From assembly GCA_011048475.1 (NCBI GenBank), contig DSDZ01000468.1, positions 1 to 11,246 on the forward strand: DNA of 11,246 nt, read 5' to 3'. The notes beneath the pieces are model-generated. The model saw only the letters and a program-made list of their open reading frames with translations, had not been told where the DNA came from and did not search any database. Source of the stretch: Bacteroides sp. GTDB taxonomy: Bacteria; Bacteroidota; Bacteroidia; Bacteroidales; GCA-2748055. Below are positions 1-6,899 of the stretch, one piece after another (position 1 is the first letter of the stretch; each line of letters starts with the position of its first letter). The translations under genes and the position numbers were made by a program.

Positions 1-2326
1 CCTCCAGTGTCTCCCTGTTATAGCGCTTCCCGTTGCAAGTCTTGCACTGCACGTACACATCCGGCAGAAAATTCATCTCGATCGTCTGGACCCCGGCGCC
101 TTCGCAGGTCTCGCACCTGCCACCCCTGACATTGAAGGAGAACCTGCCGGCCTTGAATCCCCGGACCTTTGCATCGGGGGTCTGCTCGAACAGTTTCCTG
201 ATGTCGTTGAACACACCCGTATAGGTGGCCGGATTGGACCGGGGGGTGCGTCCCAGGGGCGACTGGTCCACCTCGATGACTTTGTCGATGTGCTCCAGTC
301 CGGCCAGCGCTCCGTATGGGAGAGGGTCCCTGTTTGATCGGTACAGCTGCTTGCTGATGATGGGGTGCAGGGTCTCATTGATCAGGGATGATTTCCCGCT
401 GCCGCTGACCCCGGTAACACAGATAAACACTCCCAGCGGGAAATCCACATCCACGTTCTTCAGGTTGTTCCCGGAGGCCCCCGTCAGCCGGAGCACCTTC
501 CCGTTCCCTTTTCTCCGCGCGGCGGGGACCGGGATCTCCCTGGTCGCATTCAGGTATTCTGCGGTCAACGATTTTCCGGTCAGTATCTGTGCCGGTGTGC
601 CGGATGCCACCAGTGCTCCCCCGCACCGCCCGGCACCCGGTCCCAGGTCCACGATGTGGTCGGCCGACAGGATCATCTCCCGGTCGTGCTCCACCACGAT
701 CACCGAGTTCCCCTGGTCGCGCAGGCTTTTCAGGGATGCGATCAGTTTCCGGTTGTCCCGCTGGTGCAGTCCGATGCTGGGCTCGTCGAGGATGTAAAGC
801 ACATTGACAAGCTTCGATCCGATCTGCGTGGCCAGCCTGATGCGCTGGCTTTCTCCTCCGGAAAGGGAGCGTGCGCTTCGGTCCAGGGACAGGTAGTCCA
901 GTCCCACTTCCAGCAAAAATCCCATCCTGCTGCGGATCTCCTTCAGTATATCCCTGGCAATGGTTTTCTGTCGCTCATTCAGGTGATCCTCCAGGTTGCC
1001 GAACCATCCGGCCAGGGTTCCGATGTCCATGGCGGAAAGTTCGGCAATGTTCTTCCCGTCGATCCTGAAATAGAGCATCTCCTTCTTCAGCCTTGTACCC
1101 CCGCACATGGAACAGGTGACCTTCCGGATGAATTGTTGCACATTCTTCCTGTGATTTCCCCCGCCGTTTTCACCAACCTGGTTTTGAATGAGGTGAACCA
1201 CCCCATCAAAACTCAGGAAGTAATTGGATGTGGCTCCCAGCGGGGTATTGACCAGCTTTAAAGGTTCCTCGGAACCGAACAGGATGCAGTGAAGCGCCTC
1301 TTCGGGGATTTCCTTCACAGGGGTGTCAAGGGTAAAACCATGCTTGACAGCAATGGCTTCCAGCTGCCAGAAGATAAGGGCATTCCGGTAGGGACCGAGG
1401 GGGACCAGCGCCCCCCTGCGGATGCTTCTGGAATCATCCGGGATGATTTTACGGATGTCCACATCGTTGACGGTTCCCAGTCCGTTGCACAGCGGACAGG
1501 CCCCGTGCGGGGAGTTGAAAGAGAAATTGTGGGGAGCGGGTTCATGATAAGAGATCCCCGATGTGGGGCACATGAGCTGGCTGGAAAAATACCGCGGTTC
1601 GTTGCCGTCCTTCTCAAGGATCATGCTGATCCCCTTCCCCTGATTCATGGCTGTCTCCAGCGATTTTTTGAGGCGGTCACGGTCGCTCTCTCCCACCACC
1701 AGCCTGTCGATCACCACTTCAATGTTATGGTTCCTGTAGCGGTCGACCCGCATGCCCGGCACCACCTCTTTCATCTCTCCGTCCACCCTGGCGTAAATGT
1801 ATCCCCGCCGCCTGATCTGCTCGAACAACTCCCTGTAATGCCCCTTTCGTCCACGGACCATGGGAGCCATCACCGAAATTTTCCTGCCGCCGAATTCATC
1901 CATGATGATCTCCAGGATCTGGTCGCGGGTATATTTCACCATGTGCTCGCCCGTCACGTGGGAGTAGGCATCGGCCACCCTGGCGAACAGGAGCCTGAGA
2001 AAATCATACACCTCGGTGATGGTCCCCACCGTGGACCTGGGATTCCGGTTGGTGGACTTCTGCTCGATGGAGATCACAGGGCTCAGTCCCGTGATCCTGT
2101 CCACATCGGGCCGCTCCATGTTTCCCAGGAACTGCCTCGCATAGGCATTCATCGTCTCCATGTACCTCCGCTGTCCCTCGGCATAGATCGTGTCGAAAGC
2201 CAGTGACGATTTTCCGCTGCCGCTCAGTCCGGTGACCACGGTCAGCCGGTTGCGGGGAATGGTGACGTCAATGTTCTTCAGATTGTGCTCACGCGCACCC
2301 AGTATTTCGATAACCCTTTCCTTCAT
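1..2326 (-). CDS. uvrA: UvrA, excinuclease ABC subunit A (3' end cut by window edge)
   Basis: UvrA is the ATP-dependent damage-recognition subunit of nucleotide excision repair; as a dimer it loads UvrB at lesions. The visible 775 codons read without a stop. Seen in order: first Walker A GLSGSGKS (33-40); the family block around AYARQF and EQKSTNRNPRSTVG; a first zinc module at 253-280; signature LSGGESQRIRLA followed by LDEPSIGLH; second Walker A GVSGSGKSS with its Lys near 645; and a C-terminal zinc module with Cys738, 741, 761 and 764. E. coli UvrA is 940 residues, so about 165 C-terminal residues, including the second signature and Walker B, lie outside the window. Oddity: the first zinc module reads C253-x2-S256 and C277-x2-C280, so one expected Cys is Ser. 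Start: ATG at 2326 gives the usual short N-terminus. An in-frame ATG at 2353 overlaps the upstream stop (TGATG) and would add nine residues (MWRIQAPVK). Identification is certain; the exact start is not. Confidence 0.97.
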   Translation of the reverse strand, partial: MKERVIEILGAREHNLKNIDVTIPRNRLTVVTGLSGSGKSSLAFDTIYAEGQRRYMETMNAYARQFLGNMERPDVDRITGLSPVISIEQKSTNRNPRSTVGTITEVYDFLRLLFARVADAYSHVTGEHMVKYTRDQILEIIMDEFGGRKISVMAPMVRGRKGHYRELFEQIRRRGYIYARVDGEMKEVVPGMRVDRYRNHNIEVVIDRLVVGESDRDRLKKSLETAMNQGKGISMILEKDGNEPRYFSSQLMCPTSGISYHEPAPHNFSFNSPHGACPLCNGLGTVNDVDIRKIIPDDSRSIRRGALVPLGPYRNALIFWQLEAIAVKHGFTLDTPVKEIPEEALHCILFGSEEPLKLVNTPLGATSNYFLSFDGVVHLIQNQVGENGGGNHRKNVQQFIRKVTCSMCGGTRLKKEMLYFRIDGKNIAELSAMDIGTLAGWFGNLEDHLNERQKTIARDILKEIRSRMGFLLEVGLDYLSLDRSARSLSGGESQRIRLATQIGSKLVNVLYILDEPSIGLHQRDNRKLIASLKSLRDQGNSVIVVEHDREMILSADHIVDLGPGAGRCGGALVASGTPAQILTGKSLTAEYLNATREIPVPAARRKGNGKVLRLTGASGNNLKNVDVDFPLGVFICVTGVSGSGKSSLINETLHPIISKQLYRSNRDPLPYGALAGLEHIDKVIEVDQSPLGRTPRSNPATYTGVFNDIRKLFEQTPDAKVRGFKAGRFSFNVRGGRCETCEGAGVQTIEMNFLPDVYVQCKTCNGKRYNRETLE

Positions 2327-2352
2327 CTTCACAGGAGCCTGTATTCGCCACA

Positions 2353-3318
2353 TCAATCCGGGTATTCCCAGGCATCGGGCCTCCGGTAACCTTTCCGGGG
2401 AAGCGTGATTTCATATGACCTGCGGGAGGGATTGTCCAGCTTGTTGTCCCGCAGCCAGGGATTGAAATATTTCAGGATTTTGTAGTTCGTTCCATGCCGG
2501 AATGCAAAATCCGCAAAGTCGGCCACCGCGCTGTCGATCACCACCGTGAAGGTGGGGACCTCCGGATAGAGATCATTCCCGGAAAGATTGAACCCGTAGG
2601 CTTCCGGGTCTTCGAAGATCAGTTTGAATGCCAGCACGCGGTACAGATACCTTGCCGTCTCCTCGTTCAACAGGAGATCATAATAGTTTCCCATTTTCTG
2701 CCGCTCGATCTCCCGGTCCACACCCCTTCGTCCCGCATTGTACGAAGCAGCCGTCATTGTCCAGTTCCCGTATTTCCCGAAGGACTCTGCCAGATAGCGG
2801 CAGGCCACCTCTGTCGACTTGACCACATGGTAGCGTTCATCAATCTCCTGGTTCACCTCGAGCCCGTATTCCAGGGCCGTCCCCCTTAGCAGCTGCCAGA
2901 ACCCCACCGCCTTTGCCGGTGAGACCATCTGTGCCAGTCCGCTCTCGGCCACAACCAGGTACTTGAAATCGTCCGGAATGTTGTGTTCCTTCAGCACCGG
3001 TTCGATCTGGGGGAAATACCGGTTTGCAAGCTTGATCAGCCTGATCGTGTGGGAATGGAAATAGGTGTTTGACAACAGTTCCCTGTCCAGCGACTCCTTC
3101 ACATCAAACAGGTCAAGGGGGACCGGCTCCCCGGCGAAGGTCACCCTTGCCGGGATCTCCACCCCGTACACGGCGTACCCGTCCCCGCCGGCCGGTTCCA
3201 CCGCCTCCTCGTCCGTCCCTTCCGAAAATCCCGTGGCCGCCAGCATCACCGCCATTCCGACCGTAATCGTAAACAACGCAGCCATCATCCCCTGTTTGAT
3301 CTTCCTTGTTTTTCGCAT
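2353..3318 (-). CDS. Secreted lytic transglycosylase, GH23 / MltD-like
   Basis: This is a 321-residue peptidoglycan lytic transglycosylase, a family that cleaves the MurNAc-GlcNAc bond to leave 1,6-anhydro-muropeptides in the periplasm. A basic start and hydrophobic run (residues about 11-30) form a signal peptide or membrane anchor; no lipobox Cys is present. The SLT domain spans about 90-235. Glu125 in VVAESGL is the expected catalytic acid, AVGFWQLLRGTA (137-148) matches the family's G(A)MGLWQFMP-TA block in altered form, and AASYNAG (190-196) is the conserved AYNAG motif. The tail (about 255-310, including ILKYFNPWLRDNKL and YEITLP) resembles a C-terminal extension seen in Bacteroidota members. 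I see no clear LysM repeat. The ATG at 3318 follows GGGAGAG at good spacing. Its TGA overlaps a possible uvrA ATG, so the two genes are probably co-transcribed. The family call is firm; MltD versus another GH23 subfamily is not settled. Confidence 0.9.
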   Translation of the reverse strand: MRKTRKIKQGMMAALFTITVGMAVMLAATGFSEGTDEEAVEPAGGDGYAVYGVEIPARVTFAGEPVPLDLFDVKESLDRELLSNTYFHSHTIRLIKLANRYFPQIEPVLKEHNIPDDFKYLVVAESGLAQMVSPAKAVGFWQLLRGTALEYGLEVNQEIDERYHVVKSTEVACRYLAESFGKYGNWTMTAASYNAGRRGVDREIERQKMGNYYDLLLNEETARYLYRVLAFKLIFEDPEAYGFNLSGNDLYPEVPTFTVVIDSAVADFADFAFRHGTNYKILKYFNPWLRDNKLDNPSRRSYEITLPRKGYRRPDAWEYPD

Positions 3319-3365
3319 TTGCTCTCCCGTTTAAGCTTTATACGCATCCCGGCATGCGGGGTTCA

Positions 3366-3373
3366 CAAAATTA
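3366..3373 (-). promoter_or_regulatory. Candidate -7 promoter element for the lytic transglycosylase
   Basis: The minus strand reads TAATTTTG, matching the Bacteroidota housekeeping -7 consensus TAnnTTTG, about 48 bases before the ATG at 3318. No convincing TTG -33 element sits at the right distance, so the call is weak. A perfect 12-base palindrome (TTTCCATGGAAA, 3409-3420) lies just upstream of where the -33 element would be and could be an operator. The rest of the 3319-3487 gap shows nothing else I can name with confidence. Confidence 0.35.
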
Positions 3374-3462
3374 AAGATTTGTTTGCATTCCCCGAGAATC
3401 ATACGGGATTTCCATGGAAAAATCTTCGGCAGAAGGCCGGATCAGCGGCGGGGCGGACTGGA

Positions 3463-3474
3463 CCCGGAACCGGG
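3463..3474. terminator. Small GC-rich inverted repeat after the barrel-protein gene
   Basis: CCCGG and CCGGG are separated by two bases, 13 bases beyond the stop of the gene ending at 3488. It could terminate the sigma/barrel operon, but there is no T-tract and a two-base loop is tight. It is a weak candidate only. Confidence 0.2.
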
Positions 3475-3487
3475 AACAGGGACCGTT

Positions 3488-4885
3488 TCAGAACCGGTAG
3501 TTCAGTCCCGTGTACACCCCGAGGGTGTAGGGCCGGGTGGAGGGAAGGGTCTGGTCGTTGATCGAATTGATGAAATACCTGAAGCGCGGTTCCAGGCTCA
3601 GGCTGAGGCGGTCCAGCAGGTGATAGATCACCCCCACACCGGCGTTCCCGGAATAGTTGACGGTCCTGATATTGGTCAGGTACCCGATTTCAACCTGGCC
3701 CTCTGAGGTGGGCATGGTCACACTGCTGTTCACCAGGAAGTTGGTGCTCATCCCCCCCACAAGCTGGACCTCCAGGTCGCCGTCAATCACGGAATACCTC
3801 AAGTTAAAGGGGACCTCCAGGTAGTCCAGGTTCTGCCTGATCCCCTCGTCCGCATAGACCGTTTCAGCCATATTGTCCAGGGATGCGTTCATGGCATAGA
3901 ACTCATTGACCTTGTAGTTGTTCACGTAGATGTCCCCCGACTCGGACACGATATTGCCCACAGAATTGGAGACAGCCAGGATGTTGGAACTGTTGGTTTC
4001 TTCCCTGAGAGGTGCAAAATCAAATGACTTTTTAAACATCTGTATCCCGGGCGCACTGACGGCAATCCCCATCTTGTTGAAGAGGACCCCGGTTTCAAAT
4101 GCCAGCCGGGAAAGGGGCCGGTAGCTTACCCTGATCCCTCCTGCGTAGGAGATGATCCCCGACTCGTGGTCACCGGTCGCCGTCATCAGCTGCTTCTCCG
4201 CATCCCTGAAACTGTAGATGGGGGAAAGTGCGGCCCCCACCGCCCATTTCGTTTTCCCTTTTTCCCGGCCGGTCACTCCAGAATCATCGGCCAGCACCTC
4301 TTCAACTGGCAGTAGGTGGGCGGGCATGGTGGTATCGGCCGTCGTTCCTGCTTCCCCTGGTTCGGGGCCCTGTTCGTTTTCATCCGTGAGGGCGGCAATG
4401 ACCGTTCGCCCGCCGGTCTCTGACCGGTCCGCAGCACCGGGCACTTCCGGGATCCCGGGTGCGGCTTCCGGCGAAGTTCCGGCGGCTGACTGCTCCTCAC
4501 TCTCGGACAAGCTCCCGGCGCCGGAATGTGCAATGGTTTCAGCCGGTGTAACTTCCCCGGAAGGGGAGATATCCTCCGGGGTCACCTTCCCGGCTTCCGG
4601 GGTCACTTTCCCGGCTTCCGGGGACGAAATCACTTCGCCGGAACTGTCCCGCTCCAGCTGCACCACTTCAACCGGTCCCGGAAGGTCCCGGTTCAGGAAA
4701 TGGATCCCCAGTGTTACTGCCAGGGCGATGGTTGCGGCAGCCGAAAGGGCAAAGATGATCCGCCTTCTCCTGCCCGCATTCCCCAGCCGGGCCGATATGG
4801 CCGGCCAGATACTTTCCGGGGGATCCGCCCTGAAATCTCCCAGCCGGTCCTTCAGAAAACCCCTTTGATGTTTCTGTTCGTTCAT
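3488..4885 (-). CDS. Anti-sigma-like membrane-anchored protein with C-terminal outer-membrane beta-barrel
   Basis: This 465-residue protein has four parts. Residues 1-42 are polar and end in a basic stretch (RRRRI); the ESIWPAISARL segment (24-34) recalls the heads of Bacteroidota proteins encoded after ECF sigma factors. Residues about 43-64 form one membrane helix. Residues about 66-205 are rich in Pro, Ser, Glu, Gly and Thr, with a repeated PEAGKVT unit. Residues about 212-465 alternate polar and hydrophobic strands, contain YLEVPFNLRYSV (355-366) typical of OMP_b-brl-type barrels, and end in Phe (LNYRF), the usual outer-membrane C-terminal signal. The ATG overlaps the sigma factor's TGA as ATGA, so translation is probably coupled and the products likely act together. 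The known family resemblance supports an envelope protein. A role as anti-sigma or sensor that binds the sigma factor through residues 1-42 is inference. An alternative is a simple porin-like protein with an odd anchor. Confidence 0.75.
   Translation of the reverse strand: MNEQKHQRGFLKDRLGDFRADPPESIWPAISARLGNAGRRRRIIFALSAAATIALAVTLGIHFLNRDLPGPVEVVQLERDSSGEVISSPEAGKVTPEAGKVTPEDISPSGEVTPAETIAHSGAGSLSESEEQSAAGTSPEAAPGIPEVPGAADRSETGGRTVIAALTDENEQGPEPGEAGTTADTTMPAHLLPVEEVLADDSGVTGREKGKTKWAVGAALSPIYSFRDAEKQLMTATGDHESGIISYAGGIRVSYRPLSRLAFETGVLFNKMGIAVSAPGIQMFKKSFDFAPLREETNSSNILAVSNSVGNIVSESGDIYVNNYKVNEFYAMNASLDNMAETVYADEGIRQNLDYLEVPFNLRYSVIDGDLEVQLVGGMSTNFLVNSSVTMPTSEGQVEIGYLTNIRTVNYSGNAGVGVIYHLLDRLSLSLEPRFRYFINSINDQTLPSTRPYTLGVYTGLNYRF
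4578..4619. repeat. Two tandem 21-base units inside the spacer of the barrel protein
   Basis: Units 4578-4598 and 4599-4619 differ at a single base and start GGGGTCAC. They encode the repeated PEAGKVT heptapeptide at residues about 89-102 of the membrane-anchored barrel protein. The repeat is in frame, so copy-number change would alter spacer length without a frameshift. Confidence 0.85.
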
Positions 4886-5430
4886 TTTGTGATCGCTGAA
4901 CCGTATAATTTCTTAATCCTGGACTGCAAAATGGCTCTGGCCCTTGAGAGGTTCGACTTGGAGGTTCCCACGCTGATTCCAAGTTCCCGGCTGATCTCCA
5001 CATGGCTGTACCCCTCCACCGCGTACAGGTTGAACACCAGCCTGTATTTGGGGGAAAGGGTCTGGATAAGCTGAACCAGCTCTTTGGATGTTAAACTGTT
5101 GTAGATCCCGTCATCCATCTCCTCGTTCACTTCCCCTTTCAGGTCATCCACCCTTTGAAGGAACACCTGGCTCCTGTATTTCTCCAGTGCCGTATTGATC
5201 ATCACTTTCCTGATCCAGCCCGGGAATGCTGCCGGATTCTTCACCTGGTCCAGCTTGCTGAACACTTTAATGAATCCCTCCTGCATGATGTCCTGCGCAT
5301 CCTCCTCGCTGGATGCGTACTGCAGGCATAACCCGTACATGGCCGAAGCAAACTTCCTGTAAAGTGCTTCCTGACTCCGGGCTTTGCCCCTTTTACATTC
5401 CTTTATTAATATCTCCAGCTGATCTGCCAA
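4882..5430 (-). CDS. ECF-type RNA polymerase sigma-70 family sigma factor
   Basis: This 182-residue protein directs RNA polymerase to a specific promoter set, usually in response to an envelope or extracytoplasmic signal. Region 2 spans about 22-88, with the core-binding segment EEDAQDIMQEGFIKVF (42-57) and the -10-reading GWIRKVMINTALEKYR (71-86). Region 4 spans about 116-170, with LSPKYRLVFNLYAVEGYSH and the helix-turn-helix EISRELGISVGTSKSNLSRAR (145-165). Length and the two-domain layout fit ECF sigma factors. The start is TTG at 5430, preceded by a strong GGGGAGG. The first in-frame ATG (codon 31) would remove the start of region 2, so TTG is preferred. Its TGA overlaps the ATG of the membrane-anchored barrel gene, the likely regulator of its activity. 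It is transcribed away from the serpin gene across a 201-base shared region. The target regulon is unknown. Confidence 0.93.
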   Translation of the reverse strand: MADQLEILIKECKRGKARSQEALYRKFASAMYGLCLQYASSEEDAQDIMQEGFIKVFSKLDQVKNPAAFPGWIRKVMINTALEKYRSQVFLQRVDDLKGEVNEEMDDGIYNSLTSKELVQLIQTLSPKYRLVFNLYAVEGYSHVEISRELGISVGTSKSNLSRARAILQSRIKKLYGSAITK

Positions 5431-5435
5431 GCCAG

Positions 5436-5447
5436 TTTTCCTCCCCT
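5436..5447 (-). promoter_or_regulatory. Strong Shine-Dalgarno deciding a TTG start
   Basis: The minus strand reads AGGGGAGGAAAA, with the GGAGG core nine bases from the TTG at 5430. Strong Shine-Dalgarno sequences are uncommon before Bacteroidota genes, so this supports the TTG as the real sigma-factor start. Confidence 0.7.
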
Positions 5448-5449
5448 GA

Positions 5450-5457
5450 CAAATTTA
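5450..5457 (-). promoter_or_regulatory. Candidate -7 element for the sigma/barrel operon
   Basis: The minus strand reads TAAATTTG, a full match to TAnnTTTG. It lies only 20 bases before the TTG start, so a transcript from it would have a very short leader beginning at the Shine-Dalgarno. No good -33 TTG is visible. It may be chance, or the operon may use its own ECF promoter instead. Confidence 0.3.
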
Positions 5458-5520
5458 TGCAAATTGGCAGGATATCACATCCCTGGTCATTCATCTACAG
5501 GATGGACCGATGCGGACAAA

Positions 5521-5548
5521 GGTTGCGTGTACCCGGGGTGACGCAACC
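5521..5548. promoter_or_regulatory. 28-base interrupted palindrome between sigma factor and serpin
   Basis: Arms GGTTGCGT (5521-5528) and ACGCAACC (5541-5548) are perfect reverse complements around a 12-base spacer. The spacer carries CCCGGG (5532-5537) on the same centre of symmetry. It lies about 90 bases from both divergent start codons, fitting an operator for a dimeric regulator of either gene. The regulator is unknown. A hairpin role in RNA is also possible but less natural, because the centre is itself palindromic. Confidence 0.5.
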
Positions 5549-5582
5549 AAACCCGGATAAATTCCATCTTAATACTGAACCG

Positions 5583-5609
5583 CGGGTGGGCACAACAATA
5601 TGCCCCCCG
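5583..5609 (+). promoter_or_regulatory. GC-rich stem-loop in the serpin leader
   Basis: Left arm CGGGTGGGCA (5583-5592) pairs with TGCCCCCCG (5601-5609) as nine base pairs with one bulged T (5587), around the eight-base loop CAACAATA. It ends 22 bases before the ATG at 5632. No T-tract follows, so it is not a standard terminator. It could control serpin translation or mRNA stability, or be a DNA-level binding site. I see no TAnnTTTG promoter for the serpin on the plus strand. Confidence 0.45.
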
Positions 5610-5631
5610 TCGCAGTTAAAAGAATACAGTC

Positions 5632-6870
5632 ATGAAAATTTCTGAAGAGATGAAAACAATACATGGTCTTTTTATCACTGGCATCATGACCCTGATCATT
5701 GCCACAGGATGTTCACAGGAAACGGACCCGGTGTTCACCTACAACCTGAAATCGGCCGAGGTCATCGAAACCAACAACGGATTCGGACTGGAACTGTTCC
5801 GGGAGGTGGTAGCAGATGAAGAGAAACCCAATATCATGATCTCTCCCGCCTCGGTCAGCATTGCCCTGGGGATGGCATACAACGGAGCTGAATCCGCCAC
5901 GATGGAAGCCTTCGAACAGGTGCTGAACTATGAGGGGCTTACCCGCGAGGAGGTGAACGAGATCACAAAGGAGCTGATCAACGTGCTGGTCACCAATTCA
6001 AAAGGCAACCTGCTGGAGATCGCAAACTCCATGTGGTACCACGATGAGTTCCCGGTCAAACAGGAATTCATTGACCTGAATGCAAATTACTACGATGCGG
6101 AGGTCAGGGACCTGGATTTCAGGACGCTCGAAGCAATAAAGACCATCAATGACTGGGTCAGTGACAAGACACACAACAAAATTGACAAGATCATTGAATC
6201 CATTGATCCGGAGACGATGATGATCCTGATCAATGCACTCTATTTCAATTGCCTCTGGGAAACGGAATTCGATCCGGACGACACTTCCGAGCAGCCCTTT
6301 TACACCGAGGCAGGCCGGCTTTTCGAACGGGTGGAGATGATGACCGTGGAAAGCAAGTTCAACGCGGCATTCACAGAGGATTTCAGCGCCGTGGAGCTGC
6401 CTTATAAAAACGATAAGTTCAGCATGTTCCTTTTTCTGCCCGCAGAAACCTCTTCTCTCGGGGAACTTGTGGAGCAGTTGGACGGGGAAACCTGGAAAAG
6501 CTGGCTGGAGACGTTCTCCGAACGGGAAGAATTCACGGTGACCCTGCCCAAATTCAAGTTTTCATACGACCGTTCCCTGAAAGAGGACCTGGCATCCATG
6601 GGGCTCGAGATCGCCTTCACCGATGCGGCCGATTTCTCAGGGATCAGCGACATTCCACTGCTTATTTCAGAGGTGATCCACAAGACTTATATTGACGTGA
6701 ACGAGGAGGGAACCGAAGCGGCGGCGGTGACCGCCATCGTGTTCGATCTCACATCCGTCATAGAGAACGACCACATCACGCTGGACCGACCGTTCCTGTT
6801 CGCGATCACCGAAAACTCCAGCAAGTCGATCCTGTTCATCGGAACGGTTTCCGAACCATCATATGAGTAG
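5632..6870 (+). CDS. Lipoprotein serpin (serine/cysteine protease inhibitor)
   Basis: This 412-residue serpin probably traps proteases by the suicide mechanism at the cell surface or in the periplasm. Residues 10-27 form a lipoprotein signal ending IIATGC, with Cys27 as the lipidation site. Starting at Met7 (5650) gives a more classical signal (MKTIHG) and is a real alternative. Family landmarks: ISPASVSIALGMAYNGA (70-86), NALYFNCLWETEFDP (201-215), ELPYKNDKFSMFLFLP (255-270), PKFKFSYD (306-313) and the closing DRPFLFAI...FIGTVSEP. The hinge EEGTEAAAVTA (358-368) matches the inhibitory consensus: Gly at P15, Thr at P14, small residues at P12-P9. By length P1 falls near Thr374, in FDLTSVIEN, so no basic P1 is present and a trypsin-like target is unlikely. 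Gly to the DRPF proline spans 27 residues, against 25 in alpha-1-antitrypsin. A known parallel is miropin, a Tannerella lipoprotein serpin. It is divergent from the sigma operon and convergent with lpdA. Confidence 0.93.
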   Translation: MKISEEMKTIHGLFITGIMTLIIATGCSQETDPVFTYNLKSAEVIETNNGFGLELFREVVADEEKPNIMISPASVSIALGMAYNGAESATMEAFEQVLNYEGLTREEVNEITKELINVLVTNSKGNLLEIANSMWYHDEFPVKQEFIDLNANYYDAEVRDLDFRTLEAIKTINDWVSDKTHNKIDKIIESIDPETMMILINALYFNCLWETEFDPDDTSEQPFYTEAGRLFERVEMMTVESKFNAAFTEDFSAVELPYKNDKFSMFLFLPAETSSLGELVEQLDGETWKSWLETFSEREEFTVTLPKFKFSYDRSLKEDLASMGLEIAFTDAADFSGISDIPLLISEVIHKTYIDVNEEGTEAAAVTAIVFDLTSVIENDHITLDRPFLFAITENSSKSILFIGTVSEPSYE

Positions 6871-6899
6871 GGAGTCCCGGGAAACTGTTTTGAAAGGTG

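Noticed and set aside
656..1261. Plus-strand open frame (201 codons) opposite uvrA
   Set aside because: It lies fully inside conserved UvrA sequence on the other strand and has no domain or start context of its own.
1289..2206. Long plus-strand open frame (305 codons) opposite uvrA
   Set aside because: It is antisense to clear UvrA coding sequence with all expected motifs. Its translation is His/Pro/Val-rich with no recognisable domain. It is a by-product of high G+C codon bias.
4218..4868. Plus-strand open frame (216 codons) opposite the spacer of the barrel protein
   Set aside because: The Ser/Pro/Ala-rich product mirrors the low-complexity spacer on the coding strand. There is no ribosome binding site or family signal.
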